Of a stretch of 8,463 nucleotides of DNA, positions 1-4,822 are shown in pieces. Source of the DNA: an uncultured Ruminococcus sp. (GTDB lineage Bacteria > Bacillota > Clostridia > Oscillospirales > Ruminococcaceae); the NCBI GenBank assembly GCA_945867875.1, contig CAMBJF010000096.1, positions 1 to 8,463 of the forward strand, read 5' to 3'. The translations under genes were made by a program, and so were the position numbers. The notes under the pieces were generated by a model. That model saw only the letters and a program-made list of their open reading frames with translations. It was not told where the DNA came from and made no database searches. How positions within the stretch are numbered: position 1 is the stretch's first letter; each line of letters begins with the position of its first letter.

Positions 1-4
1 AGGT

Positions 5-457
5 ATGGCTTATACTACAGCAAGCAATGTTGCCAAGTGGTTCCTTGCCAGAAATCGTCAAGAAGAGGTAAATGGAGCCGATGGAATATCGAACTTAAAA
101 TTGCAAAAACTTCTTTACTATGCACAAGGTTGTACCCTTGCAATTACAGGCAATGCATTATTTGACGATGATATTGTAGCCTGGAAGCACGGACCTGTCG
201 TTGAGTCAATATATCACGAATACAAGCACTTTGAAAGCGGAAGCATTATTCTTGATGATCTTTCCTTTTCTTCTATGTCTAATGAGATTATGGGAATACT
301 TGAGAACGTTTATCAGATGTTCGGTCAGTTCTCAGCTTGGAAGCTGCGTAATATGACTCACGAGGAAACACCTTGGAAGTCAACAGCAAAGAATTCAGTA
401 ATTGATGTTCAGAAGATAAAGCAATATTTTATGGAGAATTATTTAGCAGATGCCTAA
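5..457 (+). CDS. Panacea-domain (DUF4065) antitoxin
   Basis: This is a 150-residue cytoplasmic protein carrying the Panacea/DUF4065 (SocA/GepA-like) domain over most of its length. The visible hallmarks are an N-terminal helix, a conserved block at residues 28-42 (ISNLKLQKLLYYAQG), and AWKHGPVVESIYHEYK at 59-74. In characterised Panacea systems this protein neutralises the toxin encoded beside it. The gene overlaps the next one by 8 bases (ATGCCTAA), the usual antitoxin-first arrangement with translational coupling. The start at position 5 fits the family N-terminus, but its ribosome site and promoter lie outside the window, so a slightly earlier start cannot be excluded. The family assignment is strong. 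The antitoxin role is inferred from family knowledge and from the overlapping partner. Confidence 0.9.
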   Translation: MAYTTASNVAKWFLARNRQEEVNGADGISNLKLQKLLYYAQGCTLAITGNALFDDDIVAWKHGPVVESIYHEYKHFESGSIILDDLSFSSMSNEIMGILENVYQMFGQFSAWKLRNMTHEETPWKSTAKNSVIDVQKIKQYFMENYLADA

Positions 458-884
458 GCTTAAGCAAAAGATACCACCTTTAAAAATGACAAAACCGACT
501 CAGCCTGTTAAGGTGCCTGATAAACCGGTTTTGTCATTTGCGTACTTAACCACAAATAGCAAATATAATTTTGATTATTTTGGTAAAGATAAGCATAATA
601 GAATAACAGCAAAAGCAGAGTTGATAGATCGTCTTATTCAACTTACTCAGGAAACGTGGGTGTATTGGCAGAGCTTGAGCAAATTTCAAGGCGGTCTTGA
701 AACACTTAAAGCAAGTGATATATGCTTTTCTCCAAAGGACTATGAGTTTTCCGAAGATGAAAAGGTTATCGTATTCAGATTTTGTTCCGGTGATTATAGA
801 ATAATCGGCTTTCAGAATTCTTCATCACCCACATATTACATCATAGGTTTTGATTTTAATTATTCTGCATACGATCACGGATGA
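450..884 (+). CDS. Putative toxin partner of the Panacea antitoxin
   Basis: This 144-residue protein starts inside the antitoxin gene (8-base overlap) and ends just before a terminator, so the two form a bicistronic operon. The N-terminus is basic and proline/lysine rich (residues 1-30) with no signal peptide or membrane segment. The rest reads as a small alpha/beta domain. Its C-terminal half has strand-like alternation (VIVFRFCSGDYRIIGF at about 106-121) and ends in YYIIGFDFNYSAYDHG, a tail I associate with cytosolic toxins next to DUF4065 genes. I cannot name a catalytic residue. A RelE-like RNase fold is possible but not shown. The only ribosome site I see is a GGAG at 433-436, rather far away, consistent with translation coupled to the upstream gene. 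The toxin role is inferred from position and partner. Confidence 0.7.
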   Translation: MPKLKQKIPPLKMTKPTQPVKVPDKPVLSFAYLTTNSKYNFDYFGKDKHNRITAKAELIDRLIQLTQETWVYWQSLSKFQGGLETLKASDICFSPKDYEFSEDEKVIVFRFCSGDYRIIGFQNSSSPTYYIIGFDFNYSAYDHG

Positions 885-892
885 TTATTACA

Positions 893-927
893 TAGGGACT
901 GTTGATACGTTCAGCAGTCTCTATTTT
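893..927 (+). terminator. Intrinsic terminator of the toxin-antitoxin operon
   Basis: Thirteen-base-pair stem (893-905 with 911-923, two G-U pairs), loop TACGT, then TTTT at 924-927 and more T-rich sequence. It begins 8 bases after the toxin stop codon. Confidence 0.8.
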
Positions 928-947
928 CATTATGTTTTTAAATATTT

Positions 948-982
948 GCCTGTCGAATTTAAAAGTTCGGCAGGCTTTTTTA
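948..982 (+). terminator. Second intrinsic terminator
   Basis: Ten-base-pair stem GCCTGTCGAA (948-957) with TTCGGCAGGC (966-975), one G-U pair, 8-base loop, followed by TTTTTTATTTT from 976. It forms a tandem pair with the terminator 20 bases upstream and separates the toxin-antitoxin operon from the phage genes. Confidence 0.8.
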
Positions 983-1070
983 TTTTCTCAAAAAAATTTT
1001 TCAAAAAATAGGTACTTTTGAAAATTCGGGTGTATACTGAAATTGTGATTCATTGGTTTTACTCCCAAAG

Positions 1071-1111
1071 CCGATAGCGATAGTGCATTCGTGCGCTGTC
1101 GCACTCATCGG
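1071..1111 (+). other. Stable stem-loop in the HNH gene leader
   Basis: An 11-base-pair stem (1077-1087 with 1092-1102, two G-U pairs) is capped by TTCG. It is extended by an outer helix CCGAT/ATCGG (1071-1075 with 1107-1111) across small bulges. No T-tract follows, so it is not a terminator. It lies 30 bases before the HNH start codon. The rest of 985-1140 is AT-rich and holds no gene. A TATACT at 1033-1038 could be a -10 box, but no convincing -35 box sits upstream of it. Confidence 0.5.
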
Positions 1112-1140
1112 CGAAATATACCAAAGGGGTGTATACAATT

Positions 1141-1491
1141 GTGGAAAGCAGGGTACCACGTCCTTGCAAGCACGGCGGCTGTAGAGTTCTTACAACAGAA
1201 GGCTACTGTGAAAAGCACAAGACGAGTGCTAACAAGAACAGACTTTCTTCATCTGCAAGAGGTTATGGACGTAAGTGGAGACATGACAGTAAACTATATC
1301 TGGCCAAACATCCGTATTGCGCCGAATGCGAGAGACAGGGCAGGCGAGAGCTTGCAACCGAGGTCGACCACATTGTTCCACACAAGGGAGATATGAAACT
1401 TTTTTGGGACCGCAAGAATTGGCAAGGCTTGTGTCACACTTGCCACTCGGCTAAGACAGCAAGAGAAGACGGAGGCTTCGGCAACCGCTGA
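1141..1491 (+). CDS. Phage HNH endonuclease
   Basis: This is a 116-residue HNH nuclease of the kind found beside terminase genes in tailed phages, where such proteins are known to assist genome cleavage at packaging. The N-terminal zinc knuckle uses C9, C14, C23 and H26. A basic linker follows (RGYGRKWR, 40-47), then the HNH core. In that core C60/C63 and C98/C101 form the structural zinc site, and the catalytic elements are D76-H77 (in EVDHIVP), N93 and H102. All key residues are present. I prefer GTG at 1141, because AAAGGGG at 1123-1129 then lies 11 bases upstream. A GTG at 1129 would overlap that site and add only four residues. The next genes (small Cys protein, terminase small subunit) match the usual phage order. 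Confidence 0.9.
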   Translation: MESRVPRPCKHGGCRVLTTEGYCEKHKTSANKNRLSSSARGYGRKWRHDSKLYLAKHPYCAECERQGRRELATEVDHIVPHKGDMKLFWDRKNWQGLCHTCHSAKTAREDGGFGNR

Positions 1492-1617
1492 GCCTATCCC
1501 CCCTACCCTTCAAGGTTAAAATCGTGTCAGACGTTGACCGCGTCGGACCTCTTTACGAAATTTTTTCCCACATCAGCTTTTTTCAGGGAACGGACGACTT
1601 TGAGTTAGGAGGCACTC
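1492..1617 (+). other. Non-coding gap between HNH and terminase genes; possible cos region
   Basis: No open reading frame with a ribosome site is visible here. The stretch contains a C-run (about 1498-1503), an imperfect inverted repeat GTCAGACG/CGTCGGAC near 1525-1550, and a T-run. In cos-type phages with an HNH-terS-terL order the packaging site commonly lies in this interval, so a relic cos site is possible. No cohesive-end sequence can be recognised, so this is inference from position only. Confidence 0.25.
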
Positions 1618-1815
1618 ATGGAAATCTTCAAGAAAGTTTACCTGTGTGACGGCTTAGGCTGTAAGGCAAAATGCGAGCTCAAGAATAAGCATTGCAAGCA
1701 TACAACAGATGCAAATCACGCCAGAATTAAGGGTGAACGCACCTTTAAACTGCTTGGCGATACATATTTTGAGCTTGATCCACAGGATGACAGCTCTCAG
1801 GAAGAGGTGAGATAA
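1618..1815 (+). CDS. Small Cys-rich phage protein of unknown function
   Basis: This is a 65-residue protein with a good ribosome site (TAGGAGG, 1606-1612, spacing 5). It has a cluster C10, C15, C19, C26 plus H25, H28 and H34, which suggests a small zinc-binding knuckle. The C-terminus is acidic (DPQDDSSQEE). It overlaps the terminase small-subunit start by one base (TAATG at 1813-1817), so the two are translationally coupled. Short Cys-rich proteins in this slot between HNH and terS are common in Firmicute prophages, but I know no assigned function. A role in packaging is inferred only from position. Confidence 0.7.
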   Translation: MEIFKKVYLCDGLGCKAKCELKNKHCKHTTDANHARIKGERTFKLLGDTYFELDPQDDSSQEEVR

Positions 1816-2363
1816 TGCCTACACCAAATAAGCCTGCCGTAGTGATACGTGCAGAAGGTCGTTCCCATAGAACCAAAGCAGAATTGGAGCTTAGGGAAAA
1901 GGGAGAAGCTGCTCTTGCTACCGGTGAGCCTATGAAGGCTCGCAAAGAGGTAAAGGCAAACAAGAAAGCAAACAGCGAGTTTAAGAGAGTATCAAAGCTC
2001 CTTGAGGGTATTGGAAAGAATGACGCCCTTATCGAAGGAGTAATTAACCGATATTGTCAGATTACCGCTGAGGTGCTTGAGTTTGAGGAGAAAAGAGAAG
2101 AATTCTCAAAAGGCATATCACAGCTTCAGGAAGCGTATGAGGATGATGCTCTTGCAAACCCTGATAATTTCGACAAGCTCAAGAATAAAGCTGCTGATAT
2201 GTCAGCCTCTAAGTATGATCCTCAAATTGAAGCTCTTAACAAGGACTTCATTGCCAGGGTAAATGCATTTCTGGAAACTCTTCCCGGAGCTGCAGAAAAC
2301 ACGGGAGTGCAGACTGCACAGGGATTTATATTACCACCTACCATTCTCCATTCCATACGATGA
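1815..2363 (+). CDS. terS: Phage terminase small subunit, P27 family (3' end replaced)
   Basis: The small terminase subunit binds phage DNA and directs the large subunit for packaging. This 182-residue protein shows the P27-type pattern: HRTKAELELRE at 18-28, then KARKEVKANKKANSEF near 41-56, then LLEGIGKNDALIEGVINRYC at about 62-81, with charged coiled-coil sequence after it (about 85-125). The start follows GAGGTGA (1804-1810) and overlaps the previous gene. The last dozen residues, after TAQG near 2325, are encoded by DNA that reads on the other strand as part of a GNAT-like gene. The native C-terminal end is therefore missing and the stop codon is borrowed. The expected terL gene does not follow. 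The gene is probably a remnant, although the domain itself is nearly complete. Confidence 0.85.
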   Translation: MPTPNKPAVVIRAEGRSHRTKAELELREKGEAALATGEPMKARKEVKANKKANSEFKRVSKLLEGIGKNDALIEGVINRYCQITAEVLEFEEKREEFSKGISQLQEAYEDDALANPDNFDKLKNKAADMSASKYDPQIEALNKDFIARVNAFLETLPGAAENTGVQTAQGFILPPTILHSIR

Positions 2364-2677
2364 GGTTTGTATTCTTTGATGATTCGTCTTATCTCGCAGA
2401 GGATATCTTTGCCGATGATGATATTTCCCTTGTCGAATGAGTATAAGCCAAAGTTTCTTAAACACCTACTGTGCATATCGTATGTATAGCAGAAAAATCC
2501 AATCACTTTATCACCGTCAAGAATTGCATATCTGTAATTAGTACCGTCAAACTCATTTGGAAATTCAGGAAGGCTATAACCATTCCACCCAGAGTAGAAT
2601 ATCATTTCGTTATCGTAAATGTGATTTTTCAGACCATTTATTATTGCTTCTTTGTGAAGCATTGCAGGTTCTAGCAT
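2222..2677 (-). pseudogene. Truncated GNAT-like phage-associated protein
   Basis: Residues 1-116 read as a coherent protein starting MLEPAMLHKE, with RYAILDGDKVIGFFCYTY at 49-66 and the acyltransferase-like end HRMEWRMVGGN at 106-116. I recognise this as a phage-associated hypothetical family resembling GNAT acetyltransferases. Family members continue for roughly 40 more residues, which are absent. After N116 (about 2330) the frame runs on through the antisense of terS and ends at 2222. The gene starts two bases after the stop of the upstream minus-strand gene, whose tail carries its ribosome site (AGGAGG in the codons for RR of NRRTD). This fits a phage operon cut by a rearrangement. Substrate unknown. 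Confidence 0.65.
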
Positions 2678-2679
2678 TA

Positions 2680-3165
2680 TTAGTCAGTCCTCCTGTTCCA
2701 AGCCTTGATACAATCCGCAACAGTATCTGTACTTCCGTAGTATCCGTCAATGATATATTGGCGTGTAGCACAGCCGCAATCATTACATTTGATACAAGCA
2801 GTATGAGCTGATATATTACCGTCAGGGATTTCTTCCTTGGATAAAATAGCTTCACCTCCGCAAAATGGGCAGGGCAGTAACTTTATTTCATCCATTGCAA
2901 TCCTTTCACCGGAACTACAAAAATCATTGGCGCTTACGTTTGTATGTTCAATATTGTCAGTGTAGCTTCTTCTCAATGCACAAATTCCGTCAGCGTGTTC
3001 ATCAATAATTTTTGCGGCATAAAGCATTTTTTCATTGTGAAAGAACTTGCAATCCTTACATCTCACAACAGGCGCAACATCTTCTGCAGACATTTCATCA
3101 ATAGCGTTCATAGCACCTATCATGTTATTATCATCTAAATGCTCATAATGTGCTTCGTGCTTCAT
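2680..3165 (-). CDS. Zinc-ribbon protein fused to a Lar-like restriction-alleviation domain
   Basis: This 161-residue reading frame has two parts. The first (about 1-90) contains ADVAPVV-type phage boilerplate and the zinc ligands C36, C39, C62 and C83 (RCKDCKFF ... DFCSSGE). The second (91-161) starts MDEIKLLPCPFCGGEA and has C99, C102, C127, C130 and the ending CIKAWNRR, the signature of Lar-like small zinc proteins; E. coli-type Lar relieves host restriction. In related phages these are normally two neighbouring genes. Here no stop codon separates them, yet AAAGGA lies five bases before M91 (ATG at 2895-2893), so the Lar part could also be made alone as a 71-residue protein. The N-terminus at 3165 looks truncated or frameshifted (see the entry at 3143-3193). 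Confidence 0.7.
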   Translation of the reverse strand: MKHEAHYEHLDDNNMIGAMNAIDEMSAEDVAPVVRCKDCKFFHNEKMLYAAKIIDEHADGICALRRSYTDNIEHTNVSANDFCSSGERIAMDEIKLLPCPFCGGEAILSKEEIPDGNISAHTACIKCNDCGCATRQYIIDGYYGSTDTVADCIKAWNRRTD

Positions 3166-3193
3166 CTCGGCTTATGTAGTCTTGCTTATCCAT
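3143..3193 (-). pseudogene. Frameshifted 5' piece of the zinc-ribbon gene
   Basis: A 16-residue frame, MDKQDYISRDEARSTL then TGA, matches the common N-terminus of phage proteins that continue into the zinc-ribbon region (…YISREEA…). It lies in a different frame from the MKHEAHYEHL start at 3165 and overlaps it. The likely reading is one ancestral gene broken by a small indel near 3150-3170, or a recombination joint between two related N-termini. Its ATG overlaps the stop of the small frame upstream (ATGGATAA). Confidence 0.45.
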
Positions 3194-3284
3194 TTTCATA
3201 TGGTGCGGAAATACTGCTCTCGACTGTATTAAACGGAATAATTGCGTTGATTATTGCTTCGATAACAAACACTAAGGTACTCAT
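3186..3284 (-). CDS. Short hydrophobic frame, possibly a gene remnant
   Basis: A 32-residue frame beginning MSTLVFVIEAIINAIIPF ends in TAA overlapping the next ATG by eight bases, a coupling typical of phage operons. The first 18 residues are hydrophobic and could span a membrane. It sits exactly at the joint with the MobV fragment and has no clear ribosome site, so it may be only the 3' end of a longer phage gene whose front was lost. No family recognised. Confidence 0.3.
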   Translation of the reverse strand: MSTLVFVIEAIINAIIPFNTVESSISAPYENG

Positions 3285-3573
3285 AAAAGCTCTTGCGTTT
3301 ATCGGGAGAGGTCAGCTTTGTTTCGGTAACAGGCTGTCCGAACTGATATTCAAAGTAGCCGTTATTTATCCTGCGGTCGCTCCGTTTCTGTTTGGAATTG
3401 TAGCGGTCAACAGCTTCGGCAAACAGGCTGTCATACGCTTTACCGATAGGCTCACGCACAAATACGATATTATTCTTTGTTCGTGCAGGGTCGGTGTTCT
3501 TTGTATGGAATGCTCTGTTGTTATGACCGATACTGCCCTTTCCCTGACAGATTGATATTGTTCTTGATGTCAC
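3229..3573 (-). pseudogene. N-terminal fragment of a MobV (Mob_Pre) plasmid recombination/mobilization relaxase
   Basis: MobV relaxases nick oriT and lead the DNA strand during mobilization. The first ~98 residues match the family N-terminus: GKGSIGHNNRAF (11-22), TKNTDPARTKNNIVFV (24-39), EPIGKAYDSLFAEAVDRYNSKQ (split across 41-62) and RKSFYE (93-98). Full-length members have about 400-500 residues with metal-binding histidines further on. Those are missing, and the frame runs only 16 residues beyond about 3280 before a stop. The start is GTG at 3573, 11 bases from AGGAGG (3590-3585). A GTG at 3585 overlaps the ribosome site and is less likely. It is transcribed from the palindromic region upstream and is not functional as a relaxase. 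Confidence 0.85.
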
Positions 3574-3601
3574 GATAAATTTCACCTCCTTTCTGAAATA
3601 T

Positions 3602-3642
3602 CACTTGACAATATACTATAAGGTGTGGTATAATATCAAGTG
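3602..3642. promoter_or_regulatory. Palindromic divergent promoter and candidate MOBV oriT
   Basis: Fifteen-base arms CACTTGACAATATAC (3602-3616) and GTATAATATCAAGTG (3628-3642) match with two mismatches around an 11-base centre containing GGTGTG. Each strand carries a sigma-A promoter inside it: plus TTGACA (3605-3610), 18 bases, TATAAT (3629-3634); minus TTGATA (3639-3634), 18 bases, TATATT (3615-3610). From memory, the pMV158-type MOBV oriT has a nick at GTGTG/TTATAC flanked by inverted repeats just upstream of mob and overlapping its promoter. GTGTGG/TATAATA here is alike in sequence and position. The promoters are clear; the oriT call is an inference. Confidence 0.65.
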
Positions 3643-3681
3643 CTGCAACAAATGCCTTTTAGTAGATTTGCTGCAAGGTAT

Positions 3682-3710
3682 ATTATAGTGCACAATAGTG
3701 TATTTGTCAA
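3682..3710 (-). promoter_or_regulatory. Consensus sigma-A promoter reading toward the mob gene
   Basis: On the minus strand TTGACA (3710-3705) is followed after exactly 17 bases by TATAAT (3687-3682), a perfect vegetative promoter. It gives a leader of roughly 100 bases before the MobV start. That leader contains an imperfect hairpin (TGCAACAAAT 3644-3653 with ATTTGCTGCA 3666-3675, one mismatch) and then the palindrome described above. Confidence 0.75.
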
Positions 3711-3781
3711 TACTAAATCGCTATTTTTCTTCAAAAAAGTCTCAATTTGTATTACATTAACAATAACAGGAGGCAATTTTT

Positions 3782-4492
3782 ATGTTTTATGACCAACTAA
3801 TGAAGATATGCAAGGAAAGAAATGTAAAGCCAACACCGCTTGTGAAGTCCCTGGGACTTAGTGCAGGCAACCTTAAAAGGTGGCAGGAGGGTGCAACGGT
3901 CAATTCCGATATACTTATGAAGCTGTCCGAATACTTTGGTGTTCCGGTTGATTACTTCTTTGAGGATTACTCCGATAACGGTGGTGATTCTGCCGAAAAG
4001 CTTGAAGGCAACTCTATGAGCAAGGTGTATAATGTTCTGAAAGCTCACCCCGACCATATTGCGAGTATGCTATCTGGACAAATGCCGTCGGGAGCCGATC
4101 TTCTCAGAATAGCCGAATACCTTAATTACTCTGTGGATGCACTTGTGCCTGAAAGTGTATCTGTGGGAAATGCCAAAACAGAAGATTCACTTCTCAGCCA
4201 CATTCCGCCTAAGGATATGGTTCTCAACATTATGACAAAGCTGGCGGCAACCGAGGAGTACAATTATCTGCAGGTGAGCATTTCCAAGATTGTGATTTCC
4301 AACCTTGCGAGGAAAAATATTCAAAAGAGCAAGCTCGAAAGTCTGCTGCTTTCACAGAAAAAGCTGGACGAGCTTTTCGACAATGACGTTGATCCTTACA
4401 AGGCTGCGGCATTTAACATTTCCGACCTGGTGAGGATTTCCGAGGCGTTCGACCTGAGCTATGATTTTATGTTCACAGGTGGGAACAAGTGA
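3782..4492 (+). CDS. XRE-family regulator with three HTH-like repeats
   Basis: This is a 236-residue cytoplasmic DNA-binding protein. Residues 4-62 form a standard XRE/Cro helix-turn-helix domain (recognition region SAGNLKRWQEGA, 27-38). Two further diverged copies are visible from the same C-terminal motif: ILMKLSEYFGVPVDYFFED (44-62), DLLRIAEYLNYSVDALVPE (106-124) and DLVRISEAFDLSYDFMFTG (215-233). Most XRE repressors have one such domain. The ribosome site AGGAGG (3768-3773, spacing 8) is strong. It is probably transcribed from the plus-strand promoter in the 3602-3642 palindrome and ends at its own terminator. Divergent placement against mob suggests it controls that element, possibly through the palindrome. 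A link to the downstream restriction operon is not supported. Confidence 0.85.
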   Translation: MFYDQLMKICKERNVKPTPLVKSLGLSAGNLKRWQEGATVNSDILMKLSEYFGVPVDYFFEDYSDNGGDSAEKLEGNSMSKVYNVLKAHPDHIASMLSGQMPSGADLLRIAEYLNYSVDALVPESVSVGNAKTEDSLLSHIPPKDMVLNIMTKLAATEEYNYLQVSISKIVISNLARKNIQKSKLESLLLSQKKLDELFDNDVDPYKAAAFNISDLVRISEAFDLSYDFMFTGGNK

Positions 4493-4501
4493 TAACAGAA
4501 A

Positions 4502-4548
4502 CAGCCCGGCTGCATTTTCGGTTCAGTGCAGCAGGGCTGGATTTTTTT
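4502..4548 (+). terminator. Intrinsic terminator after the XRE gene
   Basis: A 13-base-pair GC-rich stem (4502-4514 with 4527-4539, one mismatch), 12-base loop and a seven-T run at 4542-4548. It should insulate the restriction-modification operon from the regulator's transcript. Confidence 0.9.
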
Positions 4549-4551
4549 ATC

Positions 4552-4705
4552 AGGGGGGGTACGCTAAACTGCGGCGGAGCCGTAAAGAATTACTTACGCT
4601 CGGCGTAAGTAACGCCATAGTACTTATGACATATCCCCCAAAACGTCTGCGGACATTTTGAGGGCAATATCATAAGTACTGGCGCTCTCCGAGGGAGTTT
4701 TCGAA
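4552..4705. repeat. Inverted-repeat block, probable degenerate MITE/REP-like element
   Basis: This block between the XRE terminator and the restriction-operon promoter has no credible gene but holds three nested structures. They are CGGC/GCCG (4572-4582), a perfect TTACTTACG/CGTAAGTAA hairpin (4590-4598 with 4604-4612), and a long imperfect hairpin of about 33 base pairs spanning 4613-4684 with a TGCG loop (4648-4651). The right edge reads GGCGCTCTCCGAGGGAG, which resembles a repetitive element I associate with Ruminococcaceae intergenic regions. Its base composition is clearly richer in GC than the flanking DNA. The element identity is from memory. Confidence 0.5.
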
Positions 4706-4749
4706 AAACAAATATCAAGTAAATATGGTGAAATCATAGATAGCGTTTA

Positions 4750-4778
4750 TTGACTTTTTTATATTATTGTGATACAAT
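4750..4778 (+). promoter_or_regulatory. Sigma-A promoter of the restriction-modification operon
   Basis: TTGACT (4750-4755), 17 bases, TACAAT (4773-4778). Transcription would start near 4785, leaving a leader of about 40 bases. An inverted repeat AATGGA/TCCATT (4782-4787 with 4794-4799) lies right at the start point and could be an operator. No other convincing promoter is visible before the nuclease gene, so all three genes are probably cotranscribed. Confidence 0.8.
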
Positions 4779-4822
4779 AAAAATGGATAAATGTCCATTC
4801 TTAATTGGAAATAGGAGTTGCT

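Noticed and set aside
1091..1396. 101-residue plus-strand frame overlapping the HNH gene
   Set aside because: It is a shadow frame without a ribosome site or family features, while the overlapping frame has a full HNH motif set.
3139..3555. Plus-strand 138-residue frame with membrane-like segments
   Set aside because: It is the antisense of the MobV fragment and of the phage gene starts; the minus-strand reading has recognisable conserved motifs.
3782..4492. XRE protein as the controller (C protein) of the restriction operon
   Set aside because: C proteins are about 80 residues and sit in the operon; this one is 236 residues and is separated from the operon by a strong terminator and a repeat block. 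Its nearest palindrome is at mob.
4613..4684. Long hairpin as a transcription terminator for the XRE gene
   Set aside because: It has no T-tract after the stem, and a better terminator already lies at 4502-4548.
4805..4822. TTG start extending the first methyltransferase upstream
   Set aside because: It lies before the AGGAG site; ATG 4823 has correct spacing and places motif X at the N-terminus as in D12 enzymes.
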